Below are positions 22,272 through 34,039 of a stretch of DNA of 64,000 bases, piece after piece. A model generated the notes under the pieces. The model had not been told where the DNA came from, made no database searches, and saw nothing but the letters and a program-made list of their open reading frames with translations. The translations under genes and the position numbers were made by a program. The DNA comes from Dama dama. Lineage: Eukaryota > Chordata > Mammalia > Artiodactyla > Cervidae. The DNA lies in assembly GCF_033118175.1 (NCBI RefSeq), contig NC_083699.1, positions 33,406,001 through 33,470,000 of the forward strand, written 5' to 3'. The first letter of the stretch is position 1. Every line of letters starts with the position of its first letter.

Positions 22272-25200
22272 ATTATATATGATATCTGAACTAAATTACA
22301 AATTAAGAGGTGAGATTACATGGGTGTAAAAATGATCATTTCCTGAAACTTGGGATGCCTTAGGCCTCTCGTTGACAGGTCAGTCATTGTTGGTAAAATT
22401 ATAGTAGGGATACATAAAAGTCTTAAGTAGTTACTGTATTTTTATGTGAAGGTGAGAGAAAGAATATCAAAGTAGTGAGTTCAAACCACTGAGACACTGC
22501 TTAGGACCACGCTGAGGAAGATTGCTTAAGTAAATAGTCTTTAAAAAGCAAGTATAGATATATACAGGTAAGCAAAATAATTAAACAGGAAAACACTAAG
22601 CTGGTGTTTTACTCTTTTTTTCTGGTCAGTCATTCTTTTGTGGCTAGGATCCATCACCTTGGAAGTATTTTTGTAGCTACTGTTTGCTATAAGTTTGGTG
22701 TTTAACCTGAGAATGGTCTGCAAAGTTGGTATGTTAATTTAACATTACTGTAAACAGATTGACTTTTGAGGTTGAAACCAACTAGTCAGTATTCTTATAG
22801 GCTGTGCCTACAGTGAGCTTAGTTTACTAAAGACAGGTGGATGGAATACTAGTTACATAATGCAGTTAAGTCCTATGTCAGATGATTGGTCATTATTGGA
22901 AACGAGTAAAGGAAAATTACTTATGTTTTTTAAGTTTCCAGGAACTTCGATTTGAACTAGATCTATGGGTTTAGCAGTATTCCAGAAGGTAGCAAGTAGA
23001 GTGTTCATTGTAAAGTCTCATTCAGTCTTCCTATCTTTGCTATTTATAGTTTGGATCCCTTGTACCCTTTATAGGGATACCTGATATAGTGAATTTGCTG
23101 ACCCCTTAGTTTTAAGTTTTAGTTTCTTATTAAGGATGCTTGAATGTGTAATAGTCACTTATAACCCATAATTAACCTATGATAGCATTTGGGTTTAATT
23201 TCAGAGGACTCTTGGAATAAAGCAATAACTGCATTCTGCTATAGTAAAACTTTTTGCAAGTGGTGGTAATTTGAAACTGTGTTCAGCTGCTGGTTGAAAA
23301 TGTCAGTTATGCTGAAACATAGGAAATTGCCAACAGCTGACCACTTCTGACCCACAAAAGCGACAATTTCTTATGGTTCAACCTAATAATAATACGTTTT
23401 AAGGTATAATCACTTACTTTGGACATCCAAGCAGTGAATCTTTCTGAGTCTAACTATCCAGAAAACCCCTAATTACTGGATGAGGGAGGTGCATACTTTG
23501 TAAGGGAGATACAATTTTGTAAAAAATGGTTTGTCAGTGGACCACTTTAGATTCAGATTCATCTGTATCTTCTATATTAATGTTTCAGGTACTGAAGTAC
23601 AGAATTGGGAGTCACTGTCTTAGTTGTACTACCCTTTTCTATATTCTGTTTTATCCAACTAGATCCTATACGGGCCTTTCTAATATAACTTGGTTCTAGT
23701 CATATGTTAGATACTGTGTGACACTTAACCATAGTCCTATGTACTCTAAAAGAGTATGCTGAATTAAAATGTGTTTGTTTTATATATGTATCTATCCCAG
23801 GCATTTCCAGCTATGTTGTATGCAATCTAAAAATAAAGGGCAAAATTATTTTTTACTAATATTCTTAATGTCAAAGCTCCACTATTAAGTATACTAGTTA
23901 GCAGTTTCTCAAGTTTGTGTTTTAATGAGTGGTATTTTGCCGGGGGGTGAAGAGTGAAATTACAGGGGTATTTTCTGGATGTTTTTGTATTTTGTACCTT
24001 ATTTTACTTGGATTGTCAAATGTAGCTACTCATTTTCTAGGTTAGAGACAATTTTCGTTCTAAAAATTATCCCATAGTTTTTCTAGATGAACTAATTTAT
24101 GCTTCATTGTTGTCTGGAGCTCGTGCTGCAACCTCTTTGAGCTTCATTTTTCACCTTGCTGTTTTCAGGCTGTAAAGAAAGTCACGTAAAGACTTCACTT
24201 GAAATTCCATTAACTAAAATACCACTAAGGCCACAGCAAGTGTTAACTTGTTCAAGATTATATCTTAACACTGGACTATGTGACCTTGTCATCGGGTCGG
24301 GAATAATAGGTTAACAGTGGAGAGAAGCTCTTCCTATATCCTGTTGCTAAGGCAACAGGTGACTCCAAGCAGATACACAGCACTGAACAACAATGCCAAC
24401 AACAAATAGCAGAGCTTAAAGTTATTTAAGTTTCCCGGTACTGAAGGTTCTCTCAGTCCAGGACTCTTTAACGAAAAACATATTCTAGCATTTTAATTTT
24501 AACCTCAGATGTATAGTTGTTTTTTTTTTTTTTTTTTCCTTCTATCATGTTCTGTCCTTTGACGTTTTGGAGCCAATTGCTTAATTTTCTTTGGAATTAA
24601 CATGTTTGGGGGAATCATTTATGCTGAGTAAAATATGCCTGCAAGACACACTTCTGAAGTACAAAAATGTTAACAGGTCATTATCAACAGAAAGATGCCT
24701 TATAAATTCTCATTGAAACAGTAAAACTCAGTATTTTAGCCTAAATTGTTTAAACTTGTTTGATTATCTCTTAAATGAAGACACTGTCTGGATTAATTTA
24801 AACGGCTTCGGATACAAGGCCGTCTTTAAGGCAGAGGACGTACAATTCCTAGTGTGCTGACTATTAGAAAGCTCTTTAGTGTGTAATAGGCCAACATGTT
24901 TAGGTTTTTACCCTTGGGTCAAGATGGTAGTTATCCAGTTTCTTCCACTTCTCATGTTACATCTAGCTGCCTTTTATCCTTCTTGTAATTTAGAGCAGAA
25001 GAAATTAAGAACTGCAGAGAAAACTATAAAACCAAGCTTATCACAATATATAGATACGGACTTGTGTTCCATCTATTTTCCTACAGGTTCTCAATTATTT
25101 CTTGAATGGTTTTGGTCTGCATGACTTGTATTAAATGCTTCCATAGGTATTCCCATCATTTGTGAAATACTTGAAAGCAAGAGAATTTCTCATGGGTTGG

Positions 25201-25837
25201 AATAGATTTAACTTCAGGACTGCCCATTATAGCCTACTTTCATAACCAGCAAAGCAGGTTTATAAAGCTTATGAAGCAGTTAGGACTCATCTTAATGACG
25301 ACAACCTAGAGGCCCAGTTAAGGCAAAAGCAAAGGGGGTCAGTAGGAAAACTAAACCTTTGGTATGCTAGTTCTAAATATGATGGCTGTAAATAGGCATC
25401 TTTTAAGGACTAATACGTAGAGAACCAAATTATAAGTGAACACAGTAAACTGGAGAACATATTCTGGGCTTATAGTTTCAGTAGCTGTGCAACCCAGCAT
25501 AGTTTCTCATTTTCCCATCCAAATAATGAGAAATCATCACAATTTTTCATCCTCCCCTCCCCCCCCCCCCAACAGATAAGGAAGCAGAGCTCTTAGCATA
25601 TAGATTCGTTGCTCAAAGTTGCCTGGCTATTGATAGCAGAAGTTTTGACTTGAAACGTGTATCTCCTATTCCCTAGTCCTATCTTCAACCATAACCTTCC
25701 TCCCTTTTAAAAGTGTCTACATCTGAAAGGAGAAACCGATAAAAAGCCTCAAGGTGTAAGTGTAATGACAAGTGCCAGACTTGTATCTCAGTACCACCAA
25801 GGAAGACATCCCTGGGTTATCATATTTGTGAAAGGTA

Positions 25838-26030
25838 CCACAGTGTAGAGGTTAACAGCGTAGATCTTTGGGTTTGCAAAATATCAGCTTTCTTGACCCA
25901 GCATGTTGCTTTGGCCAAGTTTCTTAACTTCACTGAACCTGTAAAATGTACTTTAATAGTAACTACTGTGGAGATACCGGGGAAATGCTTAGCACAGTGC
26001 TAGCACATTATAGTCAATAAATGTTAATAC
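25838..26030 (+). repeat. MIR-like SINE
   Basis: It shows the MIR pattern: GTGTAGAGGTTAACAGCGTAG near the start, a TTGGCCAAGTTTCTTAACTTC core, and AGCACAGTGCTAGCACATTA followed by CAATAAATGTT at the end. It is an old, diverged mammalian repeat. Confidence 0.7.
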
Positions 26031-26684
26031 ACAAGTATTTTGTAAAAAAAAATAAACACCACTGAACAATGAAGGCTATCTTGTAGATCATCCATACTTG
26101 TATCAATTATGACCTAGAGCCCTCAAATTCATGACTTTTTTACCCAAGAAAAATGGTAAGTCTAATAGCTTTCAATGAAATAATAGATTCTTAAAAGGTA
26201 AGCCTAGAGAAAAAGAAAAACTGATCATTGTGAAAGAAAAATGCTCTATTGTGCTCCTTAGTATTCTTTTAAAGTGGATCCCATTGTCTTAATACTTCTC
26301 TTAAAACATATATGCTATTTTTGCATTAAACACTCAAGTATGCCTACTATATGAACTTTTCCTTTTTAAAGTTAATGCTTGATTGCCTCTGGGCGTATTT
26401 TCTATGTGTCTGAAAAATTTGGTTTTTAGTTGATACTAAACTCTTGTTCATAAATAATTTTTGATTAGTCCGGGAGATTGAAATAAAAGGCTAGTAATCT
26501 AATTATTAGCAGATTTCTTATTTTCAAGTTAATACCTCCAAAATCACCTGTGATTTCCCAGTAGGCTGTTAAAATGAGTCACCTGCTATCTACAAAGTAC
26601 TGCTCGGCCTACTGTGTTTTAACAAATGTTTAACTTGATTATGTAAATAACCAATTATAAATAGTGTCTTTAAGGAGCTACCTA

Positions 26685-26690
26685 AATAAA
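26685..26690 (+). terminator. AATAAA, candidate distal FXR1 poly(A) signal
   Basis: A canonical AATAAA about 6.8 kb past the FXR1 stop, the last one on this strand before the DNAJC19 terminal exon. Other candidates are ATTAAA at 21422-21427 and AATAAA at 23832-23837. A distal site here would leave only about 0.5 kb between the two convergent transcripts. This is inferred from position alone. Confidence 0.35.
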
Positions 26691-27210
26691 ATGCACATAC
26701 TTCATTAAAAACAAAACATGTACTCTCAAATCTTTATCATACTATTACAGTTTTTAATGTATGAAATCTGAAACAATTCAGATTTATCACTGACAAAGAG
26801 GTAAATACATACATCAATTTCTTAGGTTAACATTATGGCTAAACTCACTTTAAAATTCAGGGTTCTAAGTGACTAGGGAGTCCTCTGTACCTTGAACAGC
26901 CGTCCCTCCCAATGAGATGAGTCCCTACTAAAACAACCTGTGCTAATACCATCATATTTATCACATTTTAATTATCAGTCTCCCATTAGATTGGGGATTC
27001 CTTTAGGGCAGAGACTGTTGTCTTGAAATAGGTACCAAATTATTTGTCAAATGAGTAGTGAACAACACTTAAATGGTATGCATTTAGCCATAAAATAACC
27101 TACAAATAATCTATAATCTGATTTAAAATCCTCCAATTTAAACAGATTTATACCAAGGCTTTGATTTAGCTTGTACTAAATAACTTCTAAAATTTGTAGG
27201 TTTGAGGCAT

Positions 27211-27216
27211 TTTATT
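27211..27216 (-). terminator. AATAAA on minus strand, candidate DNAJC19 poly(A) signal
   Basis: TTTATT on the plus strand gives AATAAA on the minus strand 56 bases after the DNAJC19 stop. It would give a very short 3' UTR. Longer UTRs using variant signals further down are possible. Confidence 0.4.
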
Positions 27217-27271
27217 ATAAAAAGCTGGTATGCATAAGTGAATAAGAACTTAAAGTCATCATACATTTACT

Positions 27272-27342
27272 TCATTTTTTAGCTTGACCTTCTAGTAAAT
27301 CTTTAGCTTCATTGATTTTGGCTGCTATATAAGGAGATCCTC
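27272..27342 (-). CDS. DNAJC19: DNAJC19 exon 6, terminal coding exon
   Basis: This 71-nt coding part encodes [20 protein letters not shown] and then KK, followed by TGA at 27274-27272. The acceptor is TTTCTATAG. It forms the last J-domain helix. A possible poly(A) signal lies 56 bases beyond. Confidence 0.96.
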
Positions 27343-30300
27343 CTATAGAAAGAAAGAAGAAAGGAATAGTTATAACATTGGATTCTCCAATTTCTGCCTG
27401 GTGAAAAGCTATTACCTTGTTTCAAGAACTCCTCTGTTTAAGATGAAATGAGCAGAAATGAAATTTTAGTTTTTTAAAAAAATAGCTATGACACTGGAAC
27501 CGGATGACTAAAAACAGTTAAATGTATTTGATCAATGGGAAATGATGTATTCCAATGAGGGAGATTTATACACACACAAAATGGCACCTTTTGAAAAAGC
27601 TTAAACAGAAATGAGATTTAAAAAAATTCTTATGTGACTTTGAAAATAGTGTAAGTTACCTTTTTCATAAATGAACACTGATTTATCATATTGTGTTATT
27701 ATAAAATCATGAAATTGTCAAAGGCTTCTGAGCTTTGTTGGAAGACCCCACTCTAGTTCCTTTGCCAGTTATCAATAGTCCCTTCATGTATCACCTACAG
27801 CTGCTTTCCTACTAAACTAAAGCTGTGATTTCAGTGAGTCTCAAAAAAGTGTGGCCCCAAACCAGCAAGCAATCAGTAAGCTTAGTTAAGATGCAAATAT
27901 ATGGGTTCCATCCTAGACCTAAGGAATCAGAAGTTCTCTGGTGTGTGCTTAGTCATTCAGTCGTGTCTGACTCTGTGATCCCATGGACTGTAGCCCTCCA
28001 GGCCCCTCTGTCCCTGGGGATTCTCCAGGCAAAAATGTAGTTAATACCAGCTAAGTTTTGTGAAAGATGTTATGCAGTCAAATACCAAATATTTACCACC
28101 CCACTGAAGCCAAAACTCTCTTAATGAGACCTCTCACATGAAAGTAAAAGGACTTAAAAACTGATTCATGGATTTTGTGGTCTATATTTTGGTATTCCAT
28201 TTGATCTTTCAACAGAGCCTTAGGCTGCTTAGAAGTGTATCGGAAACTAATAAGTACATCCTATAAGTCTCTAACTAGATAACCACTAGTTTAAAAAGTC
28301 TATATGTGAGATAAACAAGACCAACAACAACCAAAAAAAAAAAACTAAATGGATAGGGGGGGAAAAGTTTTTGGTAGTTTGATTAACTGAAATTCAACAT
28401 TTTCCTTAAGAATGTAGACACCCCTCACACCCCACCCCAAAAAGTAATTAGCAGTATTTAAGACACATCACAACTGCCGGTCTCAAAACATGGTTAATGC
28501 TTATCACTACTTCCAAATGACAGTAGTTACTAGGTCTGTTTATTAGTCTATAAGTAAATTTCCCACTCTATTTATTCTTTTAAGATACCAAAACAGCAAG
28601 TAGACCCAGCTTGGGAGACAATGCTCACAAACAAATTGAAGCATTTTCCTTACAACAGCCAAGATTTAGCTATAAAATTATCCCATTATTAACAATTAGT
28701 CACCCCAACAAAATGTGTTAACAACTGTAATGATACTTACCCTTGTCTGGGTGATTTAAAAGCATAATTCGTCGATGAGCATCTCTTATTTTGGCTTTAT
28801 TGGCAGTAGGGCTAATTTAAAAAAGGAAAAGGTATTGTTTACTTCAGACTAGTTCTGGGTCATATTAAAAAACTATAAAGGTTAAGTGGAAAATTGTGAA
28901 ACTGGATTAAGTATGAAAAGCTACCTAGGAGCCTCTTCTCTAACACAAGGAAGATGACTATTGTGAATCACAGAACTTAACAGAGCTCCTTAGAAAAATA
29001 AGGTATTCTCAAAAATTGAGTTGAACTTGAAACTATTTATTACAACAATCCCGTTATTGGAAAGCATGTATCTGGAAATGAAAGAATTTTCACCACAAAA
29101 TTTGTCACTCAGTTATAGAGAACAACATTGAGTAATGATTATCTGTTGAAAAACCTACCTCCAGTGAGTTAAAAAGTACTTCTGTGTCAGTGGGCCTTCT
29201 CTTTGGATTTTTGTAGGGAATGTTAAGGTTTAAAAAAATGTATATAATAGATGGAAGTCCCTGGCAGTCCAGTGTTTAAGACTTCCTGCTTCCAATGCAG
29301 GGTGCATGGGTTTGATCATTAGTTGGGGAACTTAAGATCCCGCATGCCACACAGTGTGGCCAAAAATAAAAAATAACTCCTAAAAAAAGAGAGAAGGTCT
29401 TTCTTAAACATTTGCTTATAGCTCTAAATTTGAAAGAAAAATATTAAAAATGTAAGAAATGTTACCTTACACCTAGTATTAATGCTGCTTCCCGTTTCGT
29501 CATTTTGGGTTCAAACCCACCTCTGTAATAGCCACCACTGAAGGCCTGAAAGAGGAAATGAATTTGTAGGAAAAGATTATCAAACTGAAAGTTGCTAAAA
29601 AATGTCTAAAAATGTTCACAGAACCAGCAAAAAACTTTTAAGAGTGATTCCTATGGTATTTTAGCTTGTAAGTAGCAACAGGTATTTTAATGATCATTAA
29701 ACATCCATTTCCAACCTCCCACCCTGCCAGACAACCTAAACTGTCAAAGATAACAGGACAAAATAACAATGCCTCAAAGCCAGTTCTTCGGGGAGTGAAG
29801 GGAAGATTATTCCAAGCTAGCCATGTTCAAATAAAAACTTGTTCTCAGACTATGACTAAATGTTTTAGAACAAGTGCTTTATAGGATCTGGAGATCTTGT
29901 GAGCAAGTTGTTCAAGGATGTTTTGAAGTTCAAGGCAGCTACTAAAACAAGACTTTAAGATAGTACTAAGAAAATCAGGCTATTAGGTCCATTGACCTCA
30001 ATGTGTCAGAAATCATATTGGTAAAGCCTACCATTACCCACTATGTAACTCAATCACAAGAATAAAAGGCAATTCTCTACAGAATGTCAAAATTATATTC
30101 ACTGTGAATCTTGACTACAGAGGGTATTATCACATTCAGTCATACTCCAGAGCCCAACTAACTGCTGTGTTATCCAAGTAAGCTGTTAAGGACTGCCACA
30201 GCCACACAGTAACAATGGGTCACTTCAGATCCCTAGATCCTTCTGTGTGTGTGATTCAGAGCAGATGATGCTGAAGGTAATCACATACGAACAATAAAGT

Positions 30301-32220
30301 GACATTACCTTTCATGATACTAGAACTGTTAACATCCCTTCCCCAAATCCATCATATATAACATTTGATTCTTTAGCCCCATTACAAAGCTCAGAACTTC
30401 TAAACCTTTCCCGTGGGAAGCAAGAGAAGGGGTCTAAAGCAATCACTTAGAACGCCATGAATGTCTGGCTCTAGGCTTCATACACAGCAAAGAATTAGCA
30501 AAAGTGCTAAATAAGTCTTACAGATTTCGGTAGACTTTGAAAAACTTGTTTTACTTGAGGCTCCATATGCTTCATGGCTTGCAAAGCATAACGACCTAAA
30601 AACAAAAGCAACAAAATAATTAAAAAGTCCTCAACGTCTGTTGATGAAAGTGAAAGAGGAGAGTGAAAAAGTTGGCTTAAAGCTCCACATTCAAAAAACT
30701 AAGATCATGGCATCTGGTCCCATCACTTCATAGGAAATAGATAGGGAAACAGTGTCAGACTTTATTTTTTTGGGCTCCAAAATCACTGCAGATTGTGACT
30801 GCGGCCATGAAATTAAAAGACGCTTACTCCTTGGAAGGAAAGTTATGACCAACCTAGACAGCATATTAAAAAGCAGACTTTTTATTACTTTGCCAACAAA
30901 GGTCCGTCTAGTGAAGACTATGGTTTTTCCAGTGGTCATGTATGGATGTGAGAGTTGGACCGTGAAGAAAGCTGACCGCCAAAGAATTGATGCTTTTGAG
31001 TGGTGTTGGAGAAGACTCTTGAGAGTCCCTTGGACTGCAAGGAGATCCAACCAGTCCATCCTAAAGGAGATCAGTCCTGGGTGTTCATTGGAAGGACTGA
31101 TGCTGAAGCTGAAACTCCAATACTTTGGCCACCTCATGCGAAGAGCTGACTCATTGGAAAAGACCCTGATGCTGGGAGGGGCTGGGGGCAGGAGGAGAAG
31201 GGGACGACAGAGGATGAGATGGCTGGATGGCATCACCCACTCAATGGACATGAGTTTTGAGTAGACTCCGGGAGTTGGTGATGGACAGGGAGGCCTGGCG
31301 TGCTGCGATTCACGGGGTCGCAGAGAGTCCTGCAGGACTGAGCAACTGAACTGAACAACATCTCCTACTTCAGTTCCATCCCCAAACCATGAACAAACCT
31401 GCAAATCCTGCAGCTGCAATGGTCAGTCCAACTGCTACCACTGTACTGGCCTGGTAAAGGGAAACAGAGACTAAGTATTTATTTCTCTCATTCTCACCCT
31501 ATCCTATCATGCCCATTCTCCTATTTCAACTCACTACAAAATTTATTTCAACGGGAGAAACAACTTTGAGGATGAAAATACTCTGCCCAAGGATCGTGCA
31601 AATTTTCCATCCAATGCATCGTAAAGGTAGGGGGCTCTCACTGCAGGGAGGAAAAAAGCAAGTTGATTTGCTTATTTACTTTTACAACAATGGATGATTT
31701 CCCGCCCCTTGAAAACTTCTACTTCACCTCAGGGAAAGTGAAGTCACATTTAAATTCAATCAAGAGGAATGGAAATAAAGTTTCTGCTGGAGAAAGAACT
31801 GTTTACAGAGGGTTCCTGTAAATTCTGATTCAACATTAAACGTGAGCTTAACAAAGGGATGTAGCTTTTCATAGCGCCTTCGGCCAAATATGTATAGGAA
31901 TCGAGAAGTGTGTCAGTCAGCAAGAGAAAAGGGGGAAGACAGTGCAATGTAGATAAAGGACTGCGAGGAGATGGAGGGGAACAGCAGGTATAATCAAGTG
32001 CGTTTCCATTTATCTCCGAGCACTAGGGACGGCAGGCACAAAGGCCCGAGAGCGGTGAGCCAACAGCTTTGTGACCTAGAGAGGGTGACTCCCCCAGGCG
32101 CTACACCCCCAGCTCAGAGTCCCATTAGGCAGACATCGGCTCCTCTCCTCTCAGGCCTTGAGCTGAGGTTGAGAACTGGGCCTGAAATCGCCCAAGACGC
32201 CGGAAGGCCGAACTCACCAT
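27272..32220 (-). CDS. DNAJC19: DNAJC19 (TIMM14 / Pam18-like), complete spliced coding region
   Basis: DNAJC19 is the mitochondrial inner-membrane J-protein that stimulates mtHsp70 at the TIM23 import motor and also associates with prohibitins. Coding exons on the minus strand are 32220-32218, 31450-31399, 30595-30522, 29545-29466, 28811-28741 and 27342-27272. They total 351 nt and encode 116 residues, the human length. Residues about 4-22 ([19 protein letters not shown]) form the single membrane segment facing the N terminus. The J domain fills roughly residues 62-116 and has HPD at 90-92, needed for Hsp70 stimulation. The C terminus is LLEGQAKK. All five introns are GT-AG and phases agree. 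The first coding exon contains only the ATG, a known feature of this gene. It is intact, with introns, so it is not a processed pseudogene. Confidence 0.98.
27941..28035 (-). mobile_element. Bov-A-type SINE fragment, minus strand, DNAJC19 intron 5
   Basis: About 95 bases matching the 3' part of the A-unit in reverse (GTGCTTAGTCATTCAGTCGTG to GGGGATTCTCCAGGCA). It lies in the same transcriptional direction as DNAJC19. Confidence 0.8.
28741..28811 (-). CDS. DNAJC19: DNAJC19 exon 5 (HPD motif)
   Basis: This 71-nt exon completes a Ser codon and encodes [19 protein letters not shown] followed by HPDK. His-Pro-Asp is intact. The acceptor is TTTAAATTAG and the donor GTAAGT. An Ala in TANKAK replaces the human Gly. 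Confidence 0.96.
29253..29386 (+). mobile_element. CHR-type tRNA-derived SINE, DNAJC19 intron 4
   Basis: GGAAGTCCCTGGCAGTCCAG head, a CCAATGCAGGGTGCATGGGTT box and an AAGATCCCGCATGCC body, ending GGCCAAAAATAAAAAATAA. The family is shared by ruminants and whales. It is antisense to DNAJC19. Confidence 0.82.
29466..29545 (-). CDS. DNAJC19: DNAJC19 exon 4
   Basis: This 80-nt exon encodes [20 protein letters not shown] and then ALILGV, the start of the J domain. The donor is AAG|GTAACA at 29465; the nearer GT at 29472 would break the frame with exon 5. The acceptor is CCTCTTTCAG. Confidence 0.95.
30522..30595 (-). CDS. DNAJC19: DNAJC19 exon 3
   Basis: This 74-nt exon encodes (G)[19 protein letters not shown] and then SLPKS, the linker between membrane anchor and J domain. 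The acceptor is TTGTTTTTAG and the donor GTAAGA. Ala follows RY where human DNAJC19 has Val. Confidence 0.96.
30640..31355 (+). mobile_element. BovB LINE 3' fragment, DNAJC19 intron 2
   Basis: A 5'-truncated BovB beginning in the reverse transcriptase region (GTTGATGAAAGTGAAAGAGG) and ending GAGCAACTGAACTGAA. A 170-codon open stretch at 30752-31264 reads BovB C-terminal protein ([32 protein letters not shown]). A near-duplication, CAACGTCT at 30632-30639 and CAACATCT at 31356-31363, flanks it with one mismatch. It is antisense to DNAJC19. Confidence 0.9.
31399..31450 (-). CDS. DNAJC19: DNAJC19 exon 2 (membrane anchor)
   Basis: This 52-nt exon encodes [17 protein letters not shown] plus one base of a Gly codon, the hydrophobic anchor. 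The acceptor is CTTTACCAG and the donor GTTTGT. A BovB fragment ends only about 40 bases into the following intron. Confidence 0.96.
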
Positions 32221-32530
32221 GGCACCTGCTTGGTTCCCCTGCCTCCACCAGGAGCGCGGTTCATCCCAGCCCACCAAGTTTCTGCCTCTATCACAAAGCG
32301 ATTCGTCCACCACCAGCACTTACAAACCACCTAGGCAAGGGCGCCCCAGGAAATACGGCAGTGGCGGCCGTAAACTAAGTCGGAAAACTGTCGTAAAAGT
32401 GGGCCTGCGGACGGGAAGGAAAAGGTCGCTCAAGCAGTGGGCGGGTGGAGAACGCGACTTTGGATTGGTTGGTGGATAGGCGGGTCACCTCCTAATTGGG
32501 TTCAAAGGTGGGGCTTCTCGGCGTTTTGTC
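32000..32530. promoter_or_regulatory. CpG-rich promoter of DNAJC19, possibly bidirectional
   Basis: This is the only clearly CpG-dense stretch in the window and it covers the DNAJC19 start codon. A GC box, GGGCGG, is at 32439-32444. ATTGG at 32464-32468 and 32495-32499 gives two CCAAT boxes on the DNAJC19 strand, 245-280 bases upstream of its ATG. No TATA box is seen. In human, a long SOX2-OT transcript is annotated starting beside DNAJC19 on the opposite strand, so divergent plus-strand transcription is plausible here, but no exon could be fixed. Confidence 0.8.
32218..32220 (-). CDS. DNAJC19: DNAJC19 exon 1, start codon only
   Basis: On the minus strand the sequence reads GGTGCCATG followed by the donor GTGAGT at 32217. 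Exon 1 therefore contributes only the Met codon plus the 5' UTR upstream (higher coordinates, probably to about 32,350-32,420). The start context is good (GCCATGG). Confidence 0.93.
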
Positions 32531-32539
32531 CTTCAAGTC

Positions 32540-33620
32540 TGGCCCCGTTTTGTTTTTTGCTTCTGAGCCTAGAGTATTTGGGAATTCCTACGGGAAGGGT
32601 TTTGGTATAGAAGGGCATGAGCAAATACTGTGTAGCTTCATTCTGAACGTTTTTCTTTCTTTACGTCTTAGCACCTCCACTTGGCATTTATTTTGTTTGT
32701 AATTGTCAAGAGTAATGAATATCCATATACCTGCCGTTACAATTCCACCATAAAGCCAAATAAATGTAGCGATACAGTATAGCAAAAAGATGTTCTAGAA
32801 AATTAAGGGAGCAAACCATATTGTTTCGGGGGTTGTTCTGTGGCATTCTTTTATTTAAAATAATTTTATTTAAATACGTGACTTGACTGGAACTTGTGTG
32901 AATGTTTGGGGTTTGGTTTTGTGGAATGGAATTACGACTTAAGGACAGTTAATATTCTGATCATGGGATCTCAGAATCACCTCAACTGAAAAATGCTATT
33001 TAAGGTTACTCCCTTTCTCAAAATAAAAAGTAATGTTTGGTTTTGCCTTACAGGGTATCACGTATCTACACATAAAAGGAGAAGAGAAAAACAATGAAGA
33101 CAATAATGAAAATTTTGCAGTGTGTTGTTTGTATAATGAAAATAAATTTGGAATTAATTCCACTTAGAACTTAGAAAGTATCAGAAGTCTGTTTACATTG
33201 CAATAAAATTCTGCTTTGATGAGCTCTTTGGTTATTAGACAAATAGTTGAATTTGTTGGCTTTGTTTTCCTCCTCTGTAAAAAGAGTCTGTATTTGGATC
33301 TCCAAGGCAGCCCTGAGCTGTAATGAAATTTATTGTTAACAAACTATCCAAAACTGAGATCCTAGTGTTAAGTGTACATCTTCCTTTTTTGCCTTTTTAA
33401 AATCTAGTTCTAAACCCAACAACTACAAAAGATAAGTAGGATATAAGACCTTGGGATCAAATTGACCTGAAAAAAGTTTAAAGTTCCTATGTTTAAAACT
33501 TCCTGTTACATATGGTTTTGGTATATACAAGCTATGATATGTAGCTTGCTTGAGGAACACAAGCCTAGACTTAGGAAACCAGGGGTGGACAACATAGGGA
33601 GACACTCGAAGTGCAGATAG
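32540..33620. other. Downstream flank of DNAJC19 promoter; no gene seen
   Basis: AT-rich non-coding sequence. If a divergent non-coding transcript exists, its first intron would lie here. No convincing exon or repeat was identified. Confidence 0.4.
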
Positions 33621-33624
33621 CTGT

Positions 33625-33835
33625 TTTTGGATGCAAATCAAACTAGATCCACAACCTTTGTCACTTACTATTTATGTGCATTTGGGCAAGTTATTCCTGA
33701 CTCTTCATTTTCTCATTTGTAAAACAAGAGTATGATGGCTATCTTGGCAAATTTTTGTACGGATAGAGATGTATATTGTGTATTCTATACATACTTATCT
33801 CTCAGTGTGTAGCTATTATTATTACTAAAGAAAGT
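33625..33835 (+). repeat. MIR SINE
   Basis: MIR core signature: a TTTGGGCAAGTTATTCCTGAC segment followed by CTTCATTTTCTCATTTGTAA. Old and diverged. Confidence 0.75.
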
Positions 33836-34039
33836 CAGAGGGAAGTCAGAGTGCAAAGTTCTTCCCAATTCTCATGACACTTCACTCGTGAGTGCAAGCA
33901 CACTAAAGGCATGGGAAGAACCCTTCAAAGCAATTTTTAAAAAGTCTATCAACTGATAAATAAATGAGTAATCACTGTTTGTTTCTTTTAGCCTGCAGTA
34001 TCTGCTAGCATACCGTGACTTGTGACTGCATAACTTCAA

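Larger units (their letters stand above)
20790..27200. other. FXR1-DNAJC19 convergent interval (long 3' UTR or intergenic)
   Basis: AT-rich sequence between the two genes. Apart from the AT microsatellite, a T run (about 24520-24537), a C run (about 25558-25570) and a MIR-like repeat (25838-26030), I recognise no mobile element. This is notable beside the repeat-dense flanks and would fit a long, constrained FXR1 3' UTR. No coding region is supported. Confidence 0.5.

Noticed and set aside
29466..29473. Alternative donor GTGTAAG at 29472 for DNAJC19 exon 4
   Set aside because: Using it would drop seven bases and break the join to exon 5. The donor at 29465 gives the conserved L-G-V-S-P sequence.
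31971..32378. 135-codon and 86-codon open frames on the plus strand at the CpG island
   Set aside because: GC-rich sequence lengthens chance open frames. They overlap the DNAJC19 5' region in antisense and have no known motif.
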